From assembly GCF_914767665.1 (NCBI RefSeq), contig NC_059503.1:35898001-35962000 (forward strand): a stretch of DNA of 64,000 nt, given 5' to 3'. Shown piece by piece: positions 1 through 12,400 of this stretch; the first letter of the stretch is position 1, and the number at the start of each line of letters is the position of its first letter. The DNA is from Harmonia axyridis (lineage: Eukaryota; Arthropoda; Insecta; Coleoptera; Coccinellidae). The notes under the pieces are model-generated. The model was given only the letters and a program-made list of their open reading frames with translations, was not told where the DNA came from and did no database searches. A program made the translations under genes and the position numbers.

Positions 1-395
1 TTATGATGACTCCTTGTGTATATATGTATTTTCTGTATACCCTTGCATCATACTTTACCTTTGGACTCTCTAGTAATAAGTAGTATTCGAAATTCTTTTC
101 GATTTCTATGATGGACTTGATATATGAGTTTCATGTGTTTATGTGGTTCAAAAAGGCCTTAAAAACTTTTTGACCACGTCATTTTTATGAACGAAACTTC
201 ATTTATTTGAATAAATGCCCCTAACATATATATTTGTATGTTCGATTTCATCAGTCTTTACATGATGGAAATTCATTTCAAGATGAAATATATAACTTTT
301 ATATATTTTCACCATTTAGTATGAAAATTTTCACAATTGTTTACCCACAACCATTTCTTCATCAGATGGATTTACCAACTGTCTGTTTGTTTCAG

Positions 396-1613
396 GACTC
401 AAGTTCTTCAAAAATGTCGAATATATCACCTCTTCGATCTCTTTCAACTGAAACTATCTCAACTCAATCATCAATTATTATAGACTCTCCGCTCAACAAA
501 ACTTCAACTAATAACCAGTTGAAAAACTACACTATTTCAACTCCTGAAAAACTCCTCATTGAAGTAAATGAATCAAGAATAATAGATGCAACAAACAGGA
601 GATTATCTACAGAAACAAGCGATAAAAAGGATCAAAAGATTAGAAGAAAAGTTTCCTTTGACGACAATGTGCAAATAAACGAAATACATACTACACAAAC
701 CAAAGCTATCAGAATGAAACAGGACTCAAATCCCAGTTGCTGTGAAGTAACATCTTCATGCTCTGATAACTTTGATGAAAAATCATATCCTTTATGTGCC
801 GATAAAATAGAAAAAACTGGTCAAGAAAATCAAGATAATTTAATTAAGAAATTTCAAAGTGCAATAATGATACAGAATGATTGGGAAGATTCTAATTCAC
901 CGAAAGACTGCATAACTGACGCATTCGCTGATAGTTTCTTGGATAAAACCAAGTTAGAAACTCTGAAAACCACAACAAAGAGTAAACTAATAATAGATAT
1001 CAATGATTTTGATACAAGCGAATTAAAAAATTCATATAAAAATAATTCAGTCTCGTGTGAAGACGGTTTGAAAAATTACAAAGAAGAAGTTGATTTGAAA
1101 CTAAATTCTTTGAATATACAGATACCAAAGACTACAAAAAACAGGGTTTTCAATGAAGATGACTTACTAATGCATAAATTCCTAAGGAAAGAACAGCTTA
1201 GTTCAGAAGAAATCAAACAGATTCGACGAATAATATATTACAAGAAAAAAATACAACAATTAACACAACAAAACTCGAATAGTAATATTAGAATGGCAGA
1301 AGAAAATTATGAGATTAAGAAATCTCCAGAGAGTTCATCAACCAAAGAACTAAAACTGCAGTTCAAAAAAGTAGGTGGTATAGTGAAAAAGAAAAAGAAG
1401 AGGTTCAGAAATTTGTACTCTAACAGTCCTGATACAAGTGAAAATGAACTTCAAGAAACTGCTGGAGAGTTTTCCGTATATGAAGGAGAGAACATATCTG
1501 GTGTAAAGTTAATATTTAAGAGAAAAACAGACTATTTAAATCTTCAGCCAGTTGTTAAAATACAAAGATGTAAGTATATAGATTCTATGGCAAAAAATTT
1601 GAAATATGAGTGA
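396..1613 (+). CDS. 3' terminal exon of an unrecognised gene; Ser/Lys-rich nuclear-like protein with a PP1-docking-like motif (5' part outside window)
   Basis: An open frame runs to a stop at 1613. It is open upstream to 234, but a clear acceptor (TGTTTGTTTCAG) ends at 395 in phase 0, so I take 396 as the exon start, giving about 405 residues from this exon. The protein is hydrophilic, rich in Ser, Lys, Asn and Glu, with no membrane segment and no domain I recognise. At 648-659 it reads KVSF after two arginines, a good fit to the RVxF docking motif for protein phosphatase 1. Further on there is a charged, helix-prone stretch (about 1180-1260) and a basic run of seven Lys/Arg (about 1381-1403), a possible nuclear signal. 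A strong donor-like GTAAGTAT at 1570 could end the exon earlier. Rif1-like C-terminal tails also carry such PP1 motifs, but I see too little to claim that. Confidence 0.55.
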   Translation, partial: DSSSSKMSNISPLRSLSTETISTQSSIIIDSPLNKTSTNNQLKNYTISTPEKLLIEVNESRIIDATNRRLSTETSDKKDQKIRRKVSFDDNVQINEIHTTQTKAIRMKQDSNPSCCEVTSSCSDNFDEKSYPLCADKIEKTGQENQDNLIKKFQSAIMIQNDWEDSNSPKDCITDAFADSFLDKTKLETLKTTTKSKLIIDINDFDTSELKNSYKNNSVSCEDGLKNYKEEVDLKLNSLNIQIPKTTKNRVFNEDDLLMHKFLRKEQLSSEEIKQIRRIIYYKKKIQQLTQQNSNSNIRMAEENYEIKKSPESSSTKELKLQFKKVGGIVKKKKKRFRNLYSNSPDTSENELQETAGEFSVYEGENISGVKLIFKRKTDYLNLQPVVKIQRCKYIDSMAKNLKYE

Positions 1614-3290
1614 AATTTTGTACTAATCAGGGATCAATTAAATTTTAGAAAGCCTTATCATATATTTATATGTGAATGTTTGAACTCACGTGATAATTTT
1701 TATTTTCTCTTTAGAGAACCACTAAAGTTTCATAGGAAATGTACCTGTTTGTGAAAAATTACTTTATAGAATGTACAGAGGGGATATTATATAGTATAAA
1801 AATCATTTCACCTAAGTAAGTTTAAAAAATATATATATATATGAAGAGTAATCATTTTGATACAGGGTTGTAAATAGAAAAACACTGAGTTTAATGCCTA
1901 TATAGTTGTCTCAATCCACTTTGAGAATTTGTCTCTGAATATTCACATCAGCTATACAAGAAAAGGAATTTGCATGGATGGTTAAAAATCATTTTTTTCT
2001 TCACTGTCAATGGACAAAAAATTTTATCTTTTAATTCAAGACTTGCAAATCTTGTTTGGCATTATCAATATGAGGCATTCAAAATGTGATATCCACAATT
2101 GAAAATAATCAGTTCTTTGATCTCAACATAATTACTAAAAAAACATGATGAGAATTGATATTTCAGTCCATACTCAACTTTTTTTCATAGAATTTATTAT
2201 TTCCAGAATTATACAACTCAAAAATGTGGCTTAAATGAAGGTTCAGTATTAAAGAATCGCCTTATCATTAAATCAGCTTCATATTTTTTGAACGCTTTTT
2301 AAAAAAATATTCCATATATTACATTGGAAGAAAATAGCCTTAAAAATTTCATCCAACAGTTTTTATGAAAAATTGTTTTATTGTAAAATGTATAGAGTCA
2401 AAGTTGTTAGATTCATTTTTTCAGAAAAATTTAACAATTGTTGATAATGTTCAAGAAGAACAATGAAAAAGTACTAATAGTGTTTTGTGTGAATTTTTTT
2501 ATAGGAAATATACACCAAAGAGATTTCTTCAACCTATAGTTTGAATAATTATCAAACTTGTTTTTTTTTGTTATCATTCATTTGTATATAAGAATTATAT
2601 TGTTGTAATGTATTTGACATGTTTCATTTATATTTGCAAGTTTTATTGTAAATTTTGCATATGTACAGTTATTTTTATTGGGGTATATCGAATTGATAGG
2701 TCAATTATTTCATAAGTGTGAAATTTTTCCTTCAGGTTATTGTTAATAAATTTTTCCTATAGTTACCTATATATACACTGGATCTAAGAATGTTACACAT
2801 TTTAGTCAATTTTTTATGTATTTGTATACAGGATATCAGGATATTAAGTTTATATATCGGAGTGCCTTCAAGCACGTTTGTTGTTGTTTTTTGCCATGTA
2901 ATGTATGTGGATTTGTTTCTTTTAAGCACTTGTGTTAATAAAATAATGCAAAACTATTTAATGTTTTTTTTCATATGAATAACTTCTAGTCTCCTACCTG
3001 GTACTTAAGTACATAAAAAAAATAATTCTAGCCTGCCAAAATTATATTAGGGGCAATTCATTTCAATTTAATTTATTGGAATGTTGGAAAAAGTAATCTA
3101 AGTAATTTTTGACCAATTTATATGTATAGGTATTGGTAATTCACTTTCATGAGCAGTCCTCAAAAGGAGATATATTCAATAACATTTGGAAGAAACTGAC
3201 CTGATTATACCAATTAAAATTTAAACAGTAACGAATTTCCATCGACTGATGACAGTTGAATTTTTTAGGCTAATTACGTCCCTGTTCTAA
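1614..3290 (+). other. Probable 3' UTR of the first gene, then promoter region of P5CDH
   Basis: No coding potential is seen. The stretch is AT-rich with many short T-runs, as in an insect 3' UTR. A canonical AATAAA lies at 2937-2942, and after it come about 500 bases before the first P5CDH coding exon, which must hold that gene's promoter and leader. I see no clear TATA box or initiator. Confidence 0.4.
2937..2942 (+). terminator. Candidate polyadenylation signal AATAAA of the first gene
   Basis: AATAAA sits about 1.3 kb after the stop at 1613 and just before the P5CDH promoter. It is the last good signal before the next gene. AATAAA is frequent by chance in such AT-rich DNA, so cDNA 3' ends are needed to confirm it. 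Confidence 0.35.
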
Positions 3291-3479
3291 CCATAGACTG
3301 GGTGTCTGTCAAATACACAGACCCCATCCTGATGGTTGGAAAAGCGCCTCTAATTTTCCATTGTTACGTCAGAACCGAATCGCAAATAGAAGTGTCAAAT
3401 CAATGCCTTCATATAAAATTGTGTAATCCCCAAAAAATAAAACGATTTTTCCGAATTGCAACAACAGGTTTGTTCCAAG

Positions 3480-6400
3480 ATGTTATCAATTTTGAAGCAG
3501 ACTTCTGCAACAACAACAAATTTTCAAAGGTTAGTGACATTTTATCTGTGATGAATTTATCAGTGTTTATCTGGTGTGCCTAGTGACCCATATAATGATC
3601 ATAATAATCGGAGATTATTGGAATAAATCAAACTGATATGATTCATCCATCAACACCTCTATTTATCAACAAGTTTCGATAGATTGGCTGTTATAAAATT
3701 GAACAGTGACGTGGGAAGTTTCCAATGAAAAATCGATATTACCTATGGAGTTTCGGGAAATTCTCTTACGTGTTTATGATCTCGATACGGCATTCCTTTG
3801 TTAAAAGTCTTCTACTAATATAAAAATTATCTAGATTTTCATTATCAATTGTTCAATAATCGAAAAGAGTTATTTTTTCTAAAATATTGAACAAAAATTT
3901 ATTAGAGATTTACACCCATAATTTTGAAAGCTATCCGTGGGTTCAAATGGTTATTATAATATTAAATATGCTGTTGAATTGAAAGTTTAATCAGTTAAAT
4001 CTTCTAATAGCAGATATGTTTAGGATAAAATATCACTAGAGAAAAAACTATCCGCTAATCTGTGATTTATGAAACACAACCTTGAAACTTTCCTAGGATA
4101 TTCATTATCATGTTCAAACTATAAAGGCAAATATTTTCAAATATGTCGACATTGTATAAATGAAATTAAAAAAAACCATACATTTAAGAAAGTTAAATTT
4201 TATTATTTACGAATCAGTTTGAATTATTCTCAACATAGACTGCTATATAGTTTTAATATCATGCAGAATGTTTTGAATAATATTTATGTTTATATTGTAT
4301 ATGGTTTGTTATTTCTTTTTAATTTGATACCTATCTTAATGAATTTCAAACCAATTTCAAATGTTATTGTAACTCATTTCGTGCAGTCACCTCTTAAAGT
4401 TTTCTATAAAAGTTATGTAAAGCGGACGAAATTCTACTAGGTATAAATCAGTCTCGATTTTTTCGAGAATGATGAATTTGATTCTTAGCAGTAATTTTTT
4501 ATTCCGCATTACTTGTTAAGTATTCATCATTGCGGTTTATATTATTGCGAGTTATATGTTTCCAATGTCATATTTTCAAGTTACACAGCTTTTCATCTCG
4601 GTTTTCATAAAGTATCACGAATAAAAAAATTTTATGTACGTATTGATTTCTTTTCACATGTCAAGCGTTACTTCCCAGATAGCACAAGAACATTCATATT
4701 ATATTCATAGAAGCTCTGGTTGGAATGTTTAAATATTCCAAGAATATTACCAAAACACACTTAATATATTCTGGGTACATTCTATGGACATTAAAAGTGG
4801 ACTGAGTTTCATATTCTATAAATGTTCCCAGAATATTCTTGAGAACTTTCCATGTACATTTACGGAAGATTCGTGAAATATTTTTCATACATTCTAGGAA
4901 TATTCTTGAGAACATTCTAAGTATATTTACAGAAGATTCGTGAAATATTTCTCATACATTCTAGAAATATTCTATGAAGGTTAAGATTTGAATTGAGAGC
5001 ACATTCTATGAACGTTCATTGAATGTGCTCCAGAATTTTGGTTTAATTAATAAATAATAATAAATACAAAAGTAAAATATATATTGAAAAAAAAACATAA
5101 AACTGATTTTTCAAAACCATAACATAAAATAAAAAAATAAAATATACATTGAAAAAAAAACATAATACTGATTCTTCAAAAACAACATGAAATAAAAGAA
5201 TAAAATCTAACATTTTTCCAAAAAAATAATATTCTTATAATAATATAAATTATTTTTCTTTGGTGCATCGCTCCTTACACTTAACCAGCCATTGTTTGGC
5301 TGATGCTTCCACTTCCGCTGCATTTGAATTTTTATGCACAGCCAATACAGCATCTGCAAAAAATAATATTTTTTATTTTCTACTTCTATGACAGTCTTGA
5401 AAAAGATGAAAGGCTTGTTTTGGTTTGCAGTTAGGGCTTTCCTAATTTTTTAAAACACTGAATTAGACATACTGCTTAGACAGTGCACCAAAAAAACATT
5501 GTTGCAATTTTTTAGATACTTTATATCTGTACTTAAAGATTGATCAAATTTTAAACCATATCTCTACTGCCCTGCATATTTAATTTCTTTTGAAGTCCAT
5601 AAAAATCTCACCTATGAGTACTTTGGATATGAGTAAAACTGAGAAGTTCTTTTTTTTCTTAAATCCTATCCAACTGTACTCAACACCAAGTTGACTGCTT
5701 ATAAGCTTCTCCATTAAACGTCGTACCATAATTTTGGTGGTACCACCACCAATTCTTGATAATTCCAATTGCTGAAAATTAAATAGATAGGTATATACAT
5801 CTTTACCGCAGGGGAGCCTTGAGCCAACAAATAAGACGGTAATTGTTGAATTCTCTATACTCACCACTTGCTGGTACTTCTCTCTGTCTGCCAAGTGACT
5901 CTCAAAATTGTGCAGTTCTTCCTCAGTTGCTAATGGAAAATTGAATTTTGAAAATACTGATGGAGGAAGGTTTGTTGTTACAGTATTTTCTTTAAGCGCT
6001 AATCTACCTATATCATCAGCCAACTGATCCAGTTTAAAATTTAAAATGGACAGATTTCGCAGTACTTGCCGCTTAAACTGCTCATCTGCAAAGCAAAAAA
6101 ATAATTAAATTTCTCACTATAACGAATAAAGCAATCACCTTTCAAGTAATACTGTCTATTGTAGTAGCTCCCTTCGATCTCTGTTGCTGTACATTCTGCC
6201 TCATTTCTGTCTGGATTTCCTGGGACAATTCTAAGTGGATTTCCTAAACAGTTGGTTTTATTAAGAACTTTGAAAACAGTACATTAAAGTATAAGTGGAC
6301 ATTAAGGTCTTTAAAACACGCGCGATTTTTCGAGCATGACGACAAAGCTATTTTCTACAAGCTATTCATAGAGGTAGTAATTGAATTTTTTTTCTCACCT

Positions 6401-9400
6401 GCATTATCAAATCCTGGGACGTTTGACTCAATCCCTAAATCATCATCTGAATAAGGGTACACTGAAAAATACCAAAATCAGATATTGAAAACTGTAACAT
6501 GCATACTTTGATGAAAGTACAGCGACTCAATGCAGGAGTGCAGCAATATTATTTAATTACAAGAAAAATTTTAAAGAATTAGAACTACTTTTCTCACTAA
6601 CAGAGTTATTTCAGATAACAGGGATAATTTTTCCTCAAAATGAATCAGAAAAAAATAAAAATCTCACCAGCGCTTTCTTTATCCCTTCTTTTAAGGGTAG
6701 ACATCACAATTTTAGATGCTTCACCTGCATTATCAGAGCCTACGTATGACTCAAATCCTAAATCATCATCTGAAGGGGCCACTGAAGAAATACCAAAATC
6801 AGATATAGAAACTGTAATATACATATGAAAGTAGAGCGACTCAGTGTAGGAGTGCAGCTATATTATTTAATGGCAAAAAAAATTGAAAATAATCAGAACT
6901 ACTTTTCTCACTTACCGGGTAATTTCAGATAACAGGGATTTGTCCCCAAAATAAAACAAAAAATAGAAACAAAAATCTTACCAGATGTTTTTTCCTCTCT
7001 TCTTTTGAGGGTAGGCATCATAATTTTAGATGCTTCTGGTGATAGACTATCCTCTTTGTCTTGTTCTGATGATTCAGAATCCTGATATTTTTTATTCATT
7101 CTGATTTTTCTATGTCCCAACCCTAATAGATCAGAATCAGAATTCAAATCAGAGGTACTCTCCGCTTCTAGAGCCTTCATTCGGGCAACAGATAAATCTC
7201 CTGTAATGTTATTTTGCTGTATAATCATTTTAAATTACTTCAAAAGTAGATTGGCGATTTTGTTTCACTTACCATATATTTCCCCAATTACTCGTGTTTC
7301 ATGTACGTCCCAGTTTGAAGAAGGTGGCATACATTTATTGATCGCTGTCTTGAGCTTCAGCCTATTGAAGGGAGGCCAGTGACATTGGTTGGAGCCTCTC
7401 AACCAGGAGACTGGTACCGCTTCTACTGTATCCTCCTTTAGAAAATGGACCACTCTCCAAGCATTCATGATAATGAAGTGAACAAAAACTACTAGATAAC
7501 AAAATTATATCCTGATAAAAAACTTTGTAACTTGTGACTGAAATTTATGAAAAATACAGTTTAAAATACAATTCATTTTTGTTTCTAATTCGAAAGCCAA
7601 ACTGATTTCGATGTCTAATATCACTTAAGTAAGAGCACCATCTCACTCCAAGTTTCATTAATATTAGTTAGGTTCAAAACCTGGATAAAAAAAATAGCGA
7701 CAGTTATAAAAAATGGTGAAAGTATCACAAAATCATTTTGAAATATCTAGTAATATAATTTTTTCTGAATAAATCAATAGAAATCAATTCATTGCAATTA
7801 CATCTTAAAAATTCTAATTATTCTGAAATAAAATATTTTTGGATATATTTCAGCAATCGTGCAAAAAGGGGAATACAATATATCCATCATTATGTGGAAA
7901 AGCTACCATTTTTTTTGAGACACTATCCAAAAGCCTGGTTTCTAATGAGCTTTCCTTTCTCACAAAATAAACATCAATGTCAGATGAGTCACATGAACTA
8001 TTTGGACGAGAAAAAATATCACTTGTTTCTGTAAAAACTTTTCCATATACATATATTTGTTCCTTCTTTGCTATGAAATTGTATACTTTCATAATGTTGC
8101 CATCTTGCAGTAAGCAAAATGTATCACCTGACCTCTTTATATTAATTGTGAAATAGTCAAATCTGACCAACTCAAATTGTGTAGAGTATCCTTCTAGAGT
8201 AGGACCATCATTATGATGACGTTCATATTTTAAAACTCCAATGTTTTTTGTTTTTGGAACTTTCATCCTTTCAGACAATCTCTTCATGATTTGGGAAAGC
8301 GGCTTATCAGGTTTTCTGACCATGTTTTTTAAAACTTGCATGAAATTTTCAAATGGGAATGCACTGTAGTGATCCAGCTTACCAAACATTTTTACATCAT
8401 CAACAATATGAACCAGTCCATGAATGTTATGGGATATAAATTCTTGACCATAAATATTCCCAAAATCTTGAACAAAATATGTCAGAAGAGATTCAGCCAG
8501 TTCAAAATATTCCTTATCAGCAATATGTGTTTCATTACATAATATTCTGATGGCGATGTGCAGGCATATAAAATTTTGATACTGCGCTTGAGGTAGAAAT
8601 TTTTCCAAAACCACTGGACCAGAATATAAAAGAAAAAAACGAAATTCTGTAGCTTTCCATCTTTTAACATCATCCAGCGAACGAGGTTTTCTAGCAAATT
8701 CTATGGGGGTGTGATTTTGAAAAGATAGCAGCATACTGGATATTTCCCCAACTGCTGATGATCCTAATTTGAAAGAAGGTTTACCATATATCCATATATT
8801 AACAATGAGCTTTTTCATCACACCAAGACAAATTAAATGCATATACTCCAAGGGAATATCACTTACCATGTTGAAATCAGGTATATTTTCAAGGGCTGAA
8901 GTTCCTGTATGATGTTGTATCTGATTCTTTTGTCTGAAATCTTTATCAGTTCTTTTTTTAGAATTTATCTTGGGGAAACATGTACGATTTCTAATGAATT
9001 CTCCTTTTTGCACACATTTGGTGCACGAAAAAAATCCTGTGTGACCCTTGGTATAGGAAATAAACGATTTGGCTGGAGCATCAGCAATGAACGCTTTAAT
9101 TTTGAAGGGAATGCAAGCACCATTCACTTTAATGCCATTATTAGATAGTTCCACTGCATCTTGGACAAATTCTCCCAGAAAATCATTAGCATTCGAAGGT
9201 TTCTCATAACCATGGTATACACCAATAACTGCAACTTCTCTTGGATCATCATATAGAGAACAAAGAATTGGGTATATTTGACTGCCAGAGCTTTTGCTGA
9301 GAGGTAACCCATCAATATTAATGAGCAATTCTATTTTATCATAACATTTTTTCGTACAGAGATAAGTCACAGCCTCAGTAATACCAACGTGGCAATAAGA

Positions 9401-12400
9401 GCCTGGATCAATATTTCTTACATCAATGGTTCGCTTTGTTGATAAAATAGTACGAGCATCATTCGGAAGTTCATCTAACTGGGCTTTTGAACTTTTTAAT
9501 ATCTTCAATAAATCACTTAGAGCAACGTGACTTATATTATATTTAATTGACCACAATTTCAACTTAGACTTAATATCTTCCTCTTTATCAACTTTCTTGT
9601 TATCAATATGGCTAGTTTTTGTTTGAAGAGAATCTAATATTGGGAATGAATATTCAGAAATGTGTCCACCTTTTCCTTCCTTAATTAACTCAATATTTTC
9701 CATCTCATTCAACTCATGCACTGGGTTTTGCAATTCCGGCATGTGCATTTCAACATCATCTTCATTCCTGATCTCATTCTCAACTATCGAAGAAAAAGAA
9801 GCAGAGGGTGGAATATTCGGATAACTCAGGCTCATGTCCGTCTGGATTTTCACTTTCTTATAAAAATTTGCTGAATACTTTCTTGCCATGATGGTGATCT
9901 TACTTAGTTATGTCAAGTAAAACTATCACTCTACAAGAAAATCAAATAGGTAGTGATAGAATTTTTTATCACCTGATCTTGTCTTACTAAGTTATGCAAA
10001 GTAAAATGTAACTTCGAAATCGATTTGCGAACTTCATCAAACACGTAAACATATAAAGTCACAATAATATTGCAATGAATAAGTGCGAGAAAATATATGA
10101 CTAACCCAAAATGAAAAAAAAAGAAGGTTATGTCACAGAACACACAGGTGTTCTGTGGTTATGTATTCAGAAACTAATTGAGTGATAGATAATATATATT
10201 AAATAACATAATAACCATACCTTACCTTATATGCATATGAACCAGCAACAATATTTATATTTCACATTCACAGTTTACGAACCCGAGTTGAAGATCTGCG
10301 TTCTGCATTAACCTAACCTAACACAACGCACAAAGTTAACTTTGTGCCACAGAACATACAACATACGCTTTGTGCGTTGTGTTAGCATTTGCGTTTTTAC
10401 CAAATGGTGAAACGAGAAACTTGATGATTCCGCGTTTTCGGAAACTTACTCTGGTTCACTCGTAACCATTATTTTACCTTCTAAAAGTAAACAAAGATTA
10501 GGGATCCAGTGAACCCGAGTAAGTTTCCGAAAACGCGCAATCATCAAGTTTCACCATTTTGTCAAAACACAAAACACCACGCCAGAGAATGCGATTGGAA
10601 AATTATCTTGAATCATTCTATGTATATTCCTCCTGAATCATTCTATGAATATTCGTAGTGTTTTAAGAATATCCCATGAATATTCCTTGGAATATTCTAC
10701 AACATACCTCTTCTGCACTTTGTAGGAATATTCCTAGAACATTATCATGAAACATTCTATGCATATTCTCTTGAATGATACTATGAATATTCGTAAATGT
10801 TTTGAGAATATCCCATGAATATTTCTTGGAATATTCTACAACATACCTCTTTTTCACTTTGTAGGAATATTCCTAGAACGTTTGTGCTATCTGGGTTAGA
10901 TTAACATCTGAAGATTTAGCTTTGAATCTTTATTTTAGGTAGTGAAGGTTTATCGTCATTACATGAAATAAATCCAAAAGTTTAGAATATCTTCATAGAA
11001 CTTCAATGGTTCAGATGAACATCTGAATTTATACAAACAGATTTTTAGTTTTCAAAATTTTCATGTATTTTTCGCAATACATGGTTCCAAAAATAAAACC
11101 GAATATCTCATTTTCTTTCCATACATTCACGTAGCCAAGATAAAAATAACCTAGTTGCTTACGCTATGTTGGAGGATGAATGAGTTTGTTAAACATACTT
11201 ATTGTTAGTTGTTACAGCAATAAATATGACATATCATCCAGAGATTATTTCTCTCACTAATCCAGATGCTGCCAAATTATTTCCAATAAATCACTTTTAA
11301 AAGGACACTTCTTTTCATCTGGTACTCCACTGCGATTAATGAAGTACTAATTTTTTTTTTTTTTGTTAGATTTTGTTGTTTTAGTACAAATATTATTTTC
11401 AATAATAAACCTTTGCAATCGTTCAACAAAAAAGGATTATATTCCTATGAATAATTCACAATTCACTACAAAACTATTAAGTTTACTTTTTTATAAAACG
11501 ATTATAAAGTTATAATGTGTAATCTTACTATTTATTTAGTATTTTTCATCTCGAAATTCCTCTCCTATTAGTTTCACAATTTTGAATATAATATTTGTAA
11601 TTCACAACAAAAACACGGTTTTCAAATCGTACTATATACATTTTTTTCCAATGACTTATAGTATACTCTAAGATAAGAGGTTAATCAACAATCATTGTTT
11701 AAATTTTGCAGTATGTATTTATCGATTTTCAAAATCTATACTCCTACCTGTAACATTACCCTTGTAACACAGAACTATATACTTATATACAGGGTTAGAA
11801 CTATTTAAAGGGCCACTACAGGGATATCGAAAACCGTTAGAAGGACAGGGTGGCTTAAATTACAAAACAGTTGCGTTATTTAGGGATGAGTGTGTTGGTG
11901 TGAAAAGATCCGAAATATCTCCATTGGTTCCCGAGATACCTCGAAAAAACTGAAAATCGAGATTTTTTTTCTGTATAACTTATTTGTTTTTGGGGATAGC
12001 TTTACGAAATTTGGTTTATAGTCATCATCTAACATAGAGATGTGGTGTCTTCAGATTTTTTTTGTTTTCATTGTTTCGATAGTCAATTGATGATTTCACA
12101 TTACAACTCTTCAAGTTTGCGTACCTAGACTCGATATTTTTGTAGAGTGCGATACATTGTAAATTCGTAATTTCTTTATCACCTCATAAAGAAAACCAAT
12201 ATGGCTTCCATAAGAATAAAAATTAACTATCATCGCGTCCCTGAAACAATGGAAAGCAGAAAAAATCTGACGACACCATTAGAATCTCTACATTGGATAA
12301 TGACTACAAACCGAATTTCGTGAAGTTATTTCCAGAAACAAACGAGTTAAACAGAAAATAAGAAAATCTCGATTTTCAGTTTTTTCATTATATCTCGGGA

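Larger units (their letters stand above)
4674..10895 (-). mobile_element. Complete 6.2-kb DNA transposon, CMC/CACTA-like (tnp2-related), with transposase and DUF4806 genes
   Basis: Both ends read CCCAGATAGCACAA inward: 4674-4687, and the reverse complement of 10882-10895. The dinucleotide TT flanks both sides (4672-4673, 10896-10897), a possible 2-bp target duplication; a 3-bp one (CTT against TTA) does not match. Inside each end are arrays of GAATATTC-type subterminal repeats, as in CACTA-class elements, where they bind transposase. Two minus-strand genes fill the body: a 679-aa tnp2-like transposase (7850-9889) and an eight-exon DUF4806 protein (5250-7468). Both are intact by reading, so the copy may be recent. 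It sits in intron 1 of P5CDH in the opposite orientation. The ends do not read CACTA and the superfamily call rests on the transposase, so the exact family is uncertain. Confidence 0.85.

Noticed and set aside
3302..3583. 93-codon open frame across P5CDH exon 1
   Set aside because: It reads in a different frame from the presequence, has no domain, and runs through the donor site at 3530. The shorter in-phase start at 3480 fits the gene.
4069..4440. 123-codon open frame in P5CDH intron 1
   Set aside because: Composition is that of AT-rich noncoding DNA, with no domain, no splice context and no homologue I recognise.
7792..9148. Open frames on the plus strand opposite the transposase
   Set aside because: They lie fully within the 679-aa transposase on the other strand and carry no domain.
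10636..10881. Regularly spaced repeats considered as a CRISPR-like array
   Set aside because: The units are imperfect tandem duplicates at the end of a transposon in a eukaryotic genome, with no unique spacers.
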